DNA from: Lachnospiraceae bacterium
GTDB taxonomy: Bacteria > Bacteroidota > Bacteroidia > Bacteroidales > Muribaculaceae
NCBI GenBank assembly: GCA_023663655.1
Contig: JAMPGZ010000016.1
Location: 3,630-60,197 of the forward strand
Direction of reading: 5' to 3'
Length of the DNA: 56,568 bases
In this document: positions 42,115 through 51,043 of the stretch, piece by piece
How the letters are laid out: the number at the start of each line of letters is the position of its first letter
Numbering within the stretch: the stretch's first letter is position 1
Translations under genes and position numbers: made by a program
Notes under the pieces: generated by a model
What the model saw: only the letters and a program-made list of their open reading frames with translations
Told to the model about the DNA's origin: nothing
The model's database searches: none

Positions 42115-43383
42115 TTAATCCTGATTCACTTCATTGACCTCATTGATTGTAAAGCCACAGTGCCGCATATCATCCCAGAAACCGGGATAGGACTTTGCCA
42201 CTACTCCGGCATCCCTGATGATCAATCCTGGCAAAAAGAATGCAACAGGAGCAAACGCCATAGCCATGCGATGATCCTTATAAGTGTCAATTGCCACCTC
42301 TTCCATCGCCACCGGAACACGCTGACCGTTCCAAGAAAGCACCGAGTCATCCTCACACTCTATCAAGAAGGATAATTTTCGCAACTCTACGCACAGAGCG
42401 TTCAAGCGATCGGTCTCCTTTATCTTAAGAGTTGAAAGCCCGCTTATGCGGAACGGAATATTCAACGCACAGCAAGTGACTACAAGAGTCTGGGCGAGGT
42501 CAGGCTGCTCCGACAAGTCGGCTATGAACCGAGGAGTTATATCGGGCGATGCCGAAAGCTCAAGCCCTTCTGCTGAGTCCCATTCCGATTCAATTCCGAA
42601 ACTCTTGAAATATTCAGCGACACGGCTGTCGCCTTGCAAACTTTTTTTCATCAAGCCGTCAAGTTTTATATCGCCGAAAGAGAAAGCGCCGATCTCAAAC
42701 CAATAGGAGGCAGCCGACCAGTCGGCCTCGACTTTATACTCAATCGGCTTATAACTGCCGGCAGGAATTTTTATCGTGTTGCCCAACACCTCGCTGTCGA
42801 CTCCCCACTCCCTCATTATCGAGAGCGTCATGTCGATATAAGGACGAGACACCACCTCGCCTGTCAGAGTCAATGTGAGCCCCAATTCCATGTAAGGAGC
42901 CGCCATAAGCAGTGCTGACACATATTGCGAGCTTACTGAACCATCGAGAGTGATCGATCCTCCTTTAAGACGCTTCCCTTCAATCTTCAGCGGAGGATAC
43001 CCCTCCTTTCCTGCATAAGCAATAGAGCCACCACACTCATTCAGTGCAGCCACCAACGCTTTTATAGGGCGTTGCCTCATCCTTTCGGAACCGTCAAGGA
43101 CAACTGTTCTTCCCGGTTTAGCCACAGCGAAATATGCTGTAAGAAAGCGCATTGCTGTTCCTGCCGCACCTATATTTATCGTTCCGCAGTCATTTTCTGA
43201 ATCAAACGCCGTGGTGAGAGCCTCGCGCATCACATCAGAGTCATCACACTTAGCGACTCCCTCGACTCTGCCTTTATTGTCGGTCAGAGCATTGATAATC
43301 AGCACCCTATTGGAAATACTTTTTGATAACGGAAGCTGAATTTCAGCTTGAATCTCCTCAGGAGGAAATATTTGATAGTCCAT
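42115..43383 (-). CDS. aroA: 5-enolpyruvylshikimate-3-phosphate synthase
   Basis: A 422-residue enzyme of the shikimate pathway that joins shikimate-3-phosphate and phosphoenolpyruvate. Conserved elements are PLSKSISNR (K21), GAAGTAMRFLTAYFAV, DGSERMRQRPI and LKIKETDRLNAL, with DTYKDHRMAMAFAP near the end. The segment corresponding to LPGSKS reads LPLSKS, and the glycine-rich loop is GAAGTAMR. Length is normal. It lies in the middle of a minus-strand run between GH25 and a small unknown gene. Confidence 0.95.
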   Translation of the reverse strand: MDYQIFPPEEIQAEIQLPLSKSISNRVLIINALTDNKGRVEGVAKCDDSDVMREALTTAFDSENDCGTINIGAAGTAMRFLTAYFAVAKPGRTVVLDGSERMRQRPIKALVAALNECGGSIAYAGKEGYPPLKIEGKRLKGGSITLDGSVSSQYVSALLMAAPYMELGLTLTLTGEVVSRPYIDMTLSIMREWGVDSEVLGNTIKIPAGSYKPIEYKVEADWSAASYWFEIGAFSFGDIKLDGLMKKSLQGDSRVAEYFKSFGIESEWDSAEGLELSASPDITPRFIADLSEQPDLAQTLVVTCCALNIPFRISGLSTLKIKETDRLNALCVELRKLSFLIECEDDSVLSWNGQRVPVAMEEVAIDTYKDHRMAMAFAPVAFFLPGLIIRDAGVVAKSYPGFWDDMRHCGFTINEVNEVNQD

Positions 43384-43401
43384 AATAATATATTTTCAGC
43401 G

Positions 43402-44139
43402 TTAGAAAGTCGATGCCCCAAGCCAATTAAGCCACTCATCGCGTGTGCCGTTGAAGGTGTTCAAATCAACCTTTGAGTCGCAGCCTTCAGTCCATCCTAA
43501 ATGGCTGTATTGCCATATAGCCCAACGGTCGCTATCCTCCTCATCCAAAGGCGGATTGGAGAAAGAGCATATCCAAAGTGGATAGTCGTCGAAACGATCT
43601 TTCAAAAATCGTTCATATCCGTCTTTGTTGGTATAGAACATCACATTGTGTCCGTTTTGATGCAGATAGCATATAAGTGCGCGCAGCCTCTCCACGATAT
43701 CATCGGTTGAGATATGCTTAGGATTACCCCATTCCTCGATGTCGATCACTGCCGGAAGATCAAGTGTCTTTCCACGCAAGCTGTTCAAAAAGTTCATAGC
43801 CTGCATCTCACCGTCAGTGTCAAACCGGAAAAAGTGATAAGCTCCTACTGCCTTGACTCCCGCACTGCGGGCTTTGCTATAGTTGGCATGGAATTTAGGA
43901 TCCTGGAATGTGGTTCCTTCAGTAGCTTTAAGCATCACAAAATCAATGGAGTCTTCAGCGAGACGCTGAAAATCCACATCTCCATTATGCGACGACAAGT
44001 CAAGGCCCTTTACCGGATATACCGACGCATCGAGTGTCACATACCGAGGCCGTGCTGAAAGCCAGGAATAATATTTAACTCCTCCAAATAAAGCCAGCAG
44101 CACAAGAACAGAAACCGATGTCCATAAAAACCTTCTCAT
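43402..44139 (-). CDS. GH25-family lysozyme-like protein
   Basis: A 245-residue protein with an N-terminal membrane anchor or uncleaved signal (5-22). The rest is a GH25 (Chalaropsis-type) muramidase: D47 in GLDLSSHNG and the pair D133/E135 in VIDIEEWG are the expected catalytic acids, with KATEGTTF, GAYHFFRF and WAIWQYS also present. It would cut peptidoglycan between MurNAc and GlcNAc, anchored in the inner membrane facing the periplasm. A possible -7 box (TACTTTTG, 44153-44146, minus strand) precedes the start by 6 nt. Confidence 0.9.
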   Translation of the reverse strand: MRRFLWTSVSVLVLLALFGGVKYYSWLSARPRYVTLDASVYPVKGLDLSSHNGDVDFQRLAEDSIDFVMLKATEGTTFQDPKFHANYSKARSAGVKAVGAYHFFRFDTDGEMQAMNFLNSLRGKTLDLPAVIDIEEWGNPKHISTDDIVERLRALICYLHQNGHNVMFYTNKDGYERFLKDRFDDYPLWICSFSNPPLDEEDSDRWAIWQYSHLGWTEGCDSKVDLNTFNGTRDEWLNWLGASTF

Positions 44140-44243
44140 ACACTACAAAAGTAGTGAAAAATCATGTAATTTTCACACCGGCAGAATAAAAATGTCAATG
44201 CCGCATCGCAACTTATATGAAGTTATTCACCGGAATTCATACA

Positions 44244-47200
44244 TCATATCTGACTAAGTATCGAAGGATCTTTTATTTTCGTGTCTTCTGCAAACAAAAG
44301 AATTTTGGATATTATCTCCGCAGTTTTTGGATCTTCGTCAAGGAAAGGCAGGAATATTCTGCCTCGCCTTTGAGAATGAACCGGCAGCACAACTATCTGA
44401 GCTCCTCCTTCTTTATGTATCACTCCGCTCCCGAGGTGGATGTTATAGGACGCGAGCTTTCCTGACACTTTGGCAAAATTTCCCGATATGGTGACATTGG
44501 TGATACCGAACATAGGCATGGCGTGTTCTATGATGGCTCGACGCATCTCGATTGTCGAGTGACTTGTCTCCGGATCAACTCCTCCGGCATGAGCCACGCT
44601 GACAGCAAGATCCACATCCCTCATGATTTCTGAAAAAACCACAGGAAGCAGATCCGCTATTTTTTTCTCCTTGAAACTGCGGCGGTCATAAAATGCCACA
44701 TATTCCAGCGTCGGAGCCTCTATATCGGAAGGAGAGAACCAATCAGCCATAGCATACATCACAGCCGTCACATCACCATGGAAACAAACTTTCTGCAAGC
44801 CATTTTCATAATCAACCACCCACTGCCGTTTTTTCAGTACCGCCGCCGCACGAGCCGGCATTATCTGATTACCAGAATAGCGGTCAGACCGCGACTTTTC
44901 TTTTTCCTCAGCTGTAGGAACATACAATTCACGGAACACCTGCTTGAAAGGCTGACGCCAACAGCGATCAAACAATGCTTTCTGAAAATCACTCCAAACA
45001 CCACCCTTCATCATGTCATAGGGATGTGCTATACGCAATGTCTCATCAGCAGATATCTCGATGACCTCACCGTGTGCCGATATGAGAGAAACGCCGTCAT
45101 CAGCCGGAAATCCAAAACTTCCATCCCCTTTCATCATGACAAGTCGCGACAGCATACTCCAGATGACGGGATTCTTTACAAGAGAAACCATCTCCTCTCC
45201 GGTGAATACGGTAGAATTGACCATGGCTGTCTCAAGAAGAGCCCTGCCACGCACCTGCTGATCCTTAAACTGCTTGTAGATCTCTTTCAACTTCACCACA
45301 TACTTGTCTTTCTTAAGCCTCGCCGGTATGCTTTGCAGTTTCTTCCCGTTGCTTTCCACCACAAGTTCAAAGGCATCATTATTCAGCAAAATATATACTG
45401 TGACTCCGTCAATCTCTTTTGGGGTGAGGAATTCCGACACTTCTTTCACAAAATCAGATTCAAGGCTCCACGTCATGCGTGTGACATCGCCAAATCCTGA
45501 TGTCCGTGCAAGATTTTCAAGAGCGAGCTTGACAGCTCTTCCTTCACTGGCTTGACGCTGTGATCCAAATTGCTTGCTTTCCTTCAAGAATTTATTTAAA
45601 AAGGCATAACGCTGACGAAGATCTTTCATACGGTTGCGTCCAAGAGGTATAAGCCCAAGAGCCACCACAAAATCTTTATTGCGCTTTTGGGCAATCTCCT
45701 CCATTACATCCTTTCCTTTAAGATTTCCGAGTACCGCATCCGACAGTTTACGTGAGCGGGTGTGACGATTGCCATCCGATATATATTTCGCAGCATCATA
45801 CACAACCTCAAAGTGCTTTTTGCCAAGCTGCTTGTAAACCTCTCTGAACCATGCCACATCAAACGCTCCATCAGCAAAGTCTTCCGGAGCAACAGCAGTA
45901 TATCGTGATATGTGCGATCTGACATTACTGTTTAGGTTTTCCCCGGTATGCGCAAGGAAATAATAAGCCGCACTGGTGAGCCCGTTCCATCCTATCGTCT
46001 GCTCCACAAGCTCAAGCCAACGTGGAGAAAACATTGCAGCCTCAACGAGACGCTCATCGCTTATGCCGGCTTCCTTCACAAGTTTCGACAGAGATTCAGG
46101 CGTATCATCTTTCGCTGGACAACATACGCTGAGAAGATAGCTGAACATCGTCTTCTTGCTATCACCACCCATGTAAAAATTATTTACAGGTTTATCTCGC
46201 CCGAGCCCGAGAAGAATAGCTATAAAGTATCCGGCTCCTTTAATCACGCATATCTCTTTGGCGAGATTAGATACAGCCGTAGGGGTGTCACCTCTTTTAA
46301 GCTCTATCTCAAGTATACGATCCACTGCTGCGTTGACCAACTCACTTGCCGCCGGAGAAAGGCGAGGCACATCAGGCTGACTGTCATAGCGTTTTGGGGC
46401 TTCAGGCAAGCATGATGTCAATGTCTTGACCACCTTTGGAGAATTTTCCCTGCCAATCATCTCATGCCAGAACTCTCGATCGGTCATACGCCCCATTTCC
46501 CATAGGCGCACATACTCCAAAGGAGCTATAGTATTGAAACGCTCCTTATAATCGAGTTTCCGATATAGTTCATATCTGGCAGAGAATGACTTCATGAAAA
46601 GCTCATCATCACTGCGTTTCCACCCATTAACGAGCTGATTGTACAAAACGCTCAACGGGAATACCAGATAGATGGGGTGTGGCTCTGCTCTTTCCCATCT
46701 GAATGCCAGTTTTTTATAAGTATGCACCAACTCCTTTCGATCCACTTTCATTGCAATTACCGACATCACATCGGCACAAATCCTATATGTCTCGGCGCAA
46801 CTTCCGTATTCTCCATACAGACATTCACACACCTCATAAGCAAGATTATAGTAAGGCATATCACGCAATTCCTCCTTTCTGCGAAAAGTACCGCAAAAAA
46901 TGCGTTTTACACTGGCTATGAAGGACTCTTCGTGGTTCTTACGATGGAAAGCATCGCCAAAAATACGTTCCATCGTCGCAAAGAAAGGCTCGTCGGCAGA
47001 ATCGACAGAAGATGTCGCGATAAAAAGCTTGAGCAAATCAGACGGAGCGTCTATGTCTTGTTCGTAAAATTCCTGCCACATCTCCGGCAGAGCAAGTGCC
47101 TTCAAATCATATCTATACCTATTCAGCTTCACACAGTTGCCAAGCCTGTGCCTTTCTCCCCACGAATCACTGAACTCATGATCGGCATGCTTCTCTATAA

Positions 47201-49262
47201 GCAACATTATCTTAAGCAGAAGTTCACTCGCTTTGTCTGAATCGGCAAAAGTCAATGCTTTCCCAACCCGGAATCCCTTAGGAATAACCAGCTTTATGCA
47301 CAGTTCCCCTGCCGGATCATATAACCCATAACCATTACTGCTATTAAATACATTGACCAATGAATTTTCCGAATCAAGAATCGAGTCAATAAGAACTTTC
47401 TCCTTTGATGTAGGTCGTGCTATAGCCTTGACTTCAGCGAACAATTGCCCACACAATTCCGCGCGTTCACCCTTGTCAATCCATGTCTTCAGTATATCAA
47501 GTCCTGCAAGACGGCGGTCAGCAATCTTGTCAGAGAGAAGCCTTTTAACCGAAGCGACAGCAGTATCATCAGGCAGAGAAGATAATATCGATATGATGGC
47601 AACTCTCATTGATGAGGCTTTAAGCCGCAGATGGCTCTCCAGCATAATGTAATCTTCATCGGAAAGTCGATGTTCCTTGTGCAATCGGTCAACAATTCTG
47701 CAAGCAGCATCTCTTGCCGCAGAGCTATGGTCGGCAACAGCATTGACAGCATATTCTATCTGCTTTCTCGTAGAAGCATCAGCCAAAAGGTATTTTATAA
47801 ATACCGCTCTCCCATCCGGATTCATGTATTCCACAAATTCAAGAGCTTTTTCCTTATATTTTTCCGAACCGAGCAGAAGAGCAATCTTACATATATTTTC
47901 GGCAACATCTCCGCGCGACAACTCCTTGCATATCCATGGAAATACATACGGACTAAATGACTCTACAGGCTTCATCGATTTCAGTAATGCCACAAGAATA
48001 TCGTAATCACGTAAAGCTTTATCACGTGAATCAAAAAACTTATTGACATGGGGCACATGACCGAAATCACCATAATTACTCACATAAAAACCGGCAAGAT
48101 ACATAGGCAACGTGCCAGCCATTATGCCATGGTCATCACTGCGTTTCTCCAACGCTTTCGACACTAATCTATTCTTAAGTCCTGGAGCACCTGTAGCATC
48201 AAGCAAAAGCATGGCAGCTTCCACCCGATAGGCAGGAGCTGACTTTATAAGTTTGCCGATTGGTTTCTCAATATCTCTTACATCATAGAATGACATAGCC
48301 CATAGGGCGAGATACACTTCCACGGCATCCGAGCTTTCCAATGCCGCAACCCGCTCCTCGGCAGAACCGATATAACGGCACACAAGCTCCACAAATTTAT
48401 CGGATATACGCTCAGGCGCATCAATCCACCCAAGTCCGGTAGACACTGCAATGCCTCGCTTCACTGCGGCAAAACGCTGTAGACCATTCTCCCTTATCAC
48501 ATTCATCATGTGAATGAAACTATTGGCGCAACCCTCATCGACAGTCTCAACAATCGCTTGGCGCAACCCTTCCTGCTGACGTGCTGCGAGCAACAACCGC
48601 CCTTCAAGCTCAAGCAACTCCTCGTTGCCGCTCATGGCGATTGCCCTGAAATGGGCGTAGGTCATGCGGTTAGCATTGTTTTCCGAGGTCATAGCCTCCG
48701 TCAAGTAGTTGATACACTCCCTGTCGCCGGCATCAATCATTGCCGCAAGCCACGGAACTATGGATAATTCAGGATTCAGATTCTTAGCTTCCTCAGTATT
48801 GCGTCCGCCACGAAGTATCTCAATTGTTGAAAATCCGGTGGCTTTCAATTCCACGAAATTTTTTATATCACGTGTCAATGAACTGTTTATATGCAACGAT
48901 ACAAGCGGGCAGCGAACCGACCGACGGTAATATCCTGTTGTATAAGGCGATTTAGCCTTTATCCTCATATACCGTTGCAGCAACCGGCTCCACTCCTCTC
49001 CGAGAAGATACACTGCGACATCCTTTAATTCGCTGTCAAACAGATATGAAACATCGGTTATGCCATAGCGTTCAGCACAATCACGCAAGCAATTTTCAAA
49101 GCCGCAATAATCGAAATTATTACAGTCAGAGTAACGCAGAAACTCCGCCACCACCTCGCGTGACTTTCTACTCAACCATGAAGTATTGGCAAGATCGCCT
49201 GAAAGTTTATCGAAATAACCCCCACACAGATCGTTGATTGTTTCATTCCACGATATTTTCAT
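44244..49262 (-). CDS. DUF4132-family giant protein
   Basis: A 1672-residue cytoplasmic protein, largely helical with HEAT-like repeats in the middle (about 330-650, e.g. IADRRLAGLDILKTWIDKGE). The C-terminal quarter matches the DUF4132 (MolR-related) domain: RIAHPYDMMKGG, FKQVFRELYV, QWVVDYENGLQKVCF, DRRSFKEKKIADLLPVVFSE, IEMRRAIIEHAMPMFGI, and SGVIHKEGGAQIVVLPV. No catalytic motif is evident. Family members are commonly paired with a small protein gene, as here (49295-49795, 33 nt upstream). No signal peptide. Role unknown. Confidence 0.85.
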   Translation of the reverse strand: MKISWNETINDLCGGYFDKLSGDLANTSWLSRKSREVVAEFLRYSDCNNFDYCGFENCLRDCAERYGITDVSYLFDSELKDVAVYLLGEEWSRLLQRYMRIKAKSPYTTGYYRRSVRCPLVSLHINSSLTRDIKNFVELKATGFSTIEILRGGRNTEEAKNLNPELSIVPWLAAMIDAGDRECINYLTEAMTSENNANRMTYAHFRAIAMSGNEELLELEGRLLLAARQQEGLRQAIVETVDEGCANSFIHMMNVIRENGLQRFAAVKRGIAVSTGLGWIDAPERISDKFVELVCRYIGSAEERVAALESSDAVEVYLALWAMSFYDVRDIEKPIGKLIKSAPAYRVEAAMLLLDATGAPGLKNRLVSKALEKRSDDHGIMAGTLPMYLAGFYVSNYGDFGHVPHVNKFFDSRDKALRDYDILVALLKSMKPVESFSPYVFPWICKELSRGDVAENICKIALLLGSEKYKEKALEFVEYMNPDGRAVFIKYLLADASTRKQIEYAVNAVADHSSAARDAACRIVDRLHKEHRLSDEDYIMLESHLRLKASSMRVAIISILSSLPDDTAVASVKRLLSDKIADRRLAGLDILKTWIDKGERAELCGQLFAEVKAIARPTSKEKVLIDSILDSENSLVNVFNSSNGYGLYDPAGELCIKLVIPKGFRVGKALTFADSDKASELLLKIMLLIEKHADHEFSDSWGERHRLGNCVKLNRYRYDLKALALPEMWQEFYEQDIDAPSDLLKLFIATSSVDSADEPFFATMERIFGDAFHRKNHEESFIASVKRIFCGTFRRKEELRDMPYYNLAYEVCECLYGEYGSCAETYRICADVMSVIAMKVDRKELVHTYKKLAFRWERAEPHPIYLVFPLSVLYNQLVNGWKRSDDELFMKSFSARYELYRKLDYKERFNTIAPLEYVRLWEMGRMTDREFWHEMIGRENSPKVVKTLTSCLPEAPKRYDSQPDVPRLSPAASELVNAAVDRILEIELKRGDTPTAVSNLAKEICVIKGAGYFIAILLGLGRDKPVNNFYMGGDSKKTMFSYLLSVCCPAKDDTPESLSKLVKEAGISDERLVEAAMFSPRWLELVEQTIGWNGLTSAAYYFLAHTGENLNSNVRSHISRYTAVAPEDFADGAFDVAWFREVYKQLGKKHFEVVYDAAKYISDGNRHTRSRKLSDAVLGNLKGKDVMEEIAQKRNKDFVVALGLIPLGRNRMKDLRQRYAFLNKFLKESKQFGSQRQASEGRAVKLALENLARTSGFGDVTRMTWSLESDFVKEVSEFLTPKEIDGVTVYILLNNDAFELVVESNGKKLQSIPARLKKDKYVVKLKEIYKQFKDQQVRGRALLETAMVNSTVFTGEEMVSLVKNPVIWSMLSRLVMMKGDGSFGFPADDGVSLISAHGEVIEISADETLRIAHPYDMMKGGVWSDFQKALFDRCWRQPFKQVFRELYVPTAEEKEKSRSDRYSGNQIMPARAAAVLKKRQWVVDYENGLQKVCFHGDVTAVMYAMADWFSPSDIEAPTLEYVAFYDRRSFKEKKIADLLPVVFSEIMRDVDLAVSVAHAGGVDPETSHSTIEMRRAIIEHAMPMFGITNVTISGNFAKVSGKLASYNIHLGSGVIHKEGGAQIVVLPVHSQRRGRIFLPFLDEDPKTAEIISKILLFAEDTKIKDPSILSQI

Positions 49263-49294
49263 ATCAAATATTAATTTATTAAGCGGTTTTCAAA

Positions 49295-49795
49295 TTACCA
49301 TAGTCTGCCGGCAAGCAATGTAAGCCTCACAACAGTCAGTATATCACCTTCATTCAAGTCGATGACCGTATCCTTTCCTTCAAGAGGAGCTCCATTAAGA
49401 AACATTCGGAAAAGTCCGTCATCATAGCATTGCAAAGCATTTGCCACAGCCTCATCGGGGTCCACCTGCCGTCCGTTGTAGACTATTCCAAAAGCCACTC
49501 TGCCTGTTTCCACGAGGTCAGCCATGCATTCATATCCGATAAAAGCTCTTGCATTGTCAGAATCCGGCTCCCCGGGGGCAGACATAGCCCGGCGATTGAA
49601 AGACGCCACAACGCTTCTGACAGCAGACTCAATCAATTGCCCCACTGTCGCCGGTTTCCCTTCGATATCCATCTCTACTGGAACAATATCCTGCCTGACA
49701 CGTCCCGGTTTCTTTTGTTCAAATAATATTTTCATAACATTAAACGGTAAATGGATATGCCGGCATAACTCTTTAATGACACTGCCGACCAACAA
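49295..49795 (-). CDS. Small partner of the DUF4132 protein, possible beta-grasp domain
   Basis: The frame is 166 residues from 49795; an internal ATG at 49735 (giving 146 residues, MKILFEQKKPGR) is the more natural start by protein composition, whereas the -7 box at 49799-49806 lies just 3 nt before the first ATG, which would allow a leaderless mRNA from there. The C-terminal part, FRMFLNGAPLEGKDTVIDLN followed by EGDILTVVRLTLLAGRLW, reads as beta strands and turns of a ubiquitin-like (beta-grasp) fold, but this is only inference. It is 33 nt upstream of the DUF4132 gene and surely co-transcribed. No family name recognised. Confidence 0.65.
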   Translation of the reverse strand: MLVGSVIKELCRHIHLPFNVMKILFEQKKPGRVRQDIVPVEMDIEGKPATVGQLIESAVRSVVASFNRRAMSAPGEPDSDNARAFIGYECMADLVETGRVAFGIVYNGRQVDPDEAVANALQCYDDGLFRMFLNGAPLEGKDTVIDLNEGDILTVVRLTLLAGRLW

Positions 49796-49798
49796 TCA

Positions 49799-49806
49799 CA
49801 AAGTTA
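49799..49806 (-). promoter_or_regulatory. -7 box of the DUF4132 gene pair
   Basis: On the minus strand this reads TAACTTTG, fitting TAnnTTTG. The -33 region is weak. Confidence 0.55.
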
Positions 49807-49907
49807 ACCATAATTTACGACAATTGTGACTCAATACAAAATATTCACATTGCTTATCTCGTGATTTTTCGCTAAATTAGCAATCTGATAAAACTAAAAA
49901 CACATCT

Positions 49908-50993
49908 ATGAGACAAAACGGCAAAATGAAGATATTATACAAGCGTATATTGTTGAGCTTTACGGCACTTGCCGTTGTCGTGCTGATTTTCACAATCGCA
50001 ACAAACCGTGCAGTGATCTCTGAGACAGAAAACCGCATATACCGGAATGTCGATTCGGCACCCCGAAACAAGGTGGGACTTTTGCTTGGAACAAATCCTA
50101 TAAACCGTATCGGCAAGCCCAACACTTATTTCACCAACCGGATAAAAATCGCCGCTGAACTTTACCTCGCCGGAAAGATCGACTATATTCTTGCGAGTGG
50201 CGACAACCACAGGAAAGAATATAACGAAGCGACAGCAATGCGCGACTCACTCATGGCTCACGGTGTACCGGAAAATCGCATAATTCTTGATTTTGCGGGA
50301 TTCAGGACACTTGACTCGGTCGTGAGAGCAAAAGAGGTGTTCGGATGTGACTCGCTGACTATCATCTCACAAGCCGACCATTGCGCAAGGGCATTGTATC
50401 TCGCCGAAGCAACCGGCATAAACGCCATCGCAGTTGCCGCCCCGTCACTCGCAGGCAGATGGGTCAGAACCCGCCTTACTCTGCGCGAATGGCTCGCCCG
50501 CGATAAAATGATGCTTGACCTATGGTTTGGCAAAAGACCGCATTTCCTTGGCGAAAAGATTGCGATTCCTGAATTGCCGAAACAGAAAAGCTACTCAACC
50601 AACAATGAGCTTGAGATGACCGTCATAGGGCTTGACAAACTAAAGGTTCCGGTGGATTCAATAGTGGTAAAGATGTCAAACCACTCTGACCAAGAAGCTA
50701 CATTCGGAGAATGGTACAGGATTGAACGGCTGGAAAACGGGAATTGGACATCTATTCCTTTTAACGATGACTTGATGAAGATTCTCCGTGAGAACGATAA
50801 TGTAGCGGTTATGGTTTTTCATGACATAGGTTATGGAATTGGACCACATTCCACAAGAGAATACATCAACCCCACAAGCGCATATAATGAGATAATCACA
50901 CCGGGTAAATACCGATTGTCAAAAACATTCCATTATCCTCCAACTCCAGTTATTAAAGCAGACACTGCATACGTGGAGTTTGAGATAAGATAA
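49908..50993 (+). CDS. SanA/YdcF-type DUF218 protein with C-terminal Ig-like domain
   Basis: A 361-residue protein. A membrane anchor (about residues 12-30) is followed by the SanA/DUF218 domain (about 50-215) with GLLLGTNP, YILASGDNHRKEYNEATAMR, IILDFAGFRTLDSVVRAKEV and IISQADHCARALYLAEATG. Family members are linked to envelope barrier function and vancomycin exclusion. From about 230 there is an extra beta-rich domain (VVKMSNHSDQEATFGEWYRI, then ITPGKYRLSKTF) that resembles a bacterial Ig-like domain. Met7 is an alternative start. The gene is divergent from the DUF4132 pair. Confidence 0.85.
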   Translation: MRQNGKMKILYKRILLSFTALAVVVLIFTIATNRAVISETENRIYRNVDSAPRNKVGLLLGTNPINRIGKPNTYFTNRIKIAAELYLAGKIDYILASGDNHRKEYNEATAMRDSLMAHGVPENRIILDFAGFRTLDSVVRAKEVFGCDSLTIISQADHCARALYLAEATGINAIAVAAPSLAGRWVRTRLTLREWLARDKMMLDLWFGKRPHFLGEKIAIPELPKQKSYSTNNELEMTVIGLDKLKVPVDSIVVKMSNHSDQEATFGEWYRIERLENGNWTSIPFNDDLMKILRENDNVAVMVFHDIGYGIGPHSTREYINPTSAYNEIITPGKYRLSKTFHYPPTPVIKADTAYVEFEIR

Positions 50994-51031
50994 ATGTGAC
51001 GGCAAATGTGGCATATTCCGATGATTTTTGC

Positions 51032-51039
51032 TAATTTTG
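51032..51039 (+). promoter_or_regulatory. -7 box of lepA
   Basis: TAATTTTG fits TAnnTTTG and ends 4 nt before the ATG at 51044, so the lepA mRNA may be leaderless or nearly so. Confidence 0.6.
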
Positions 51040-51043
51040 CAAC

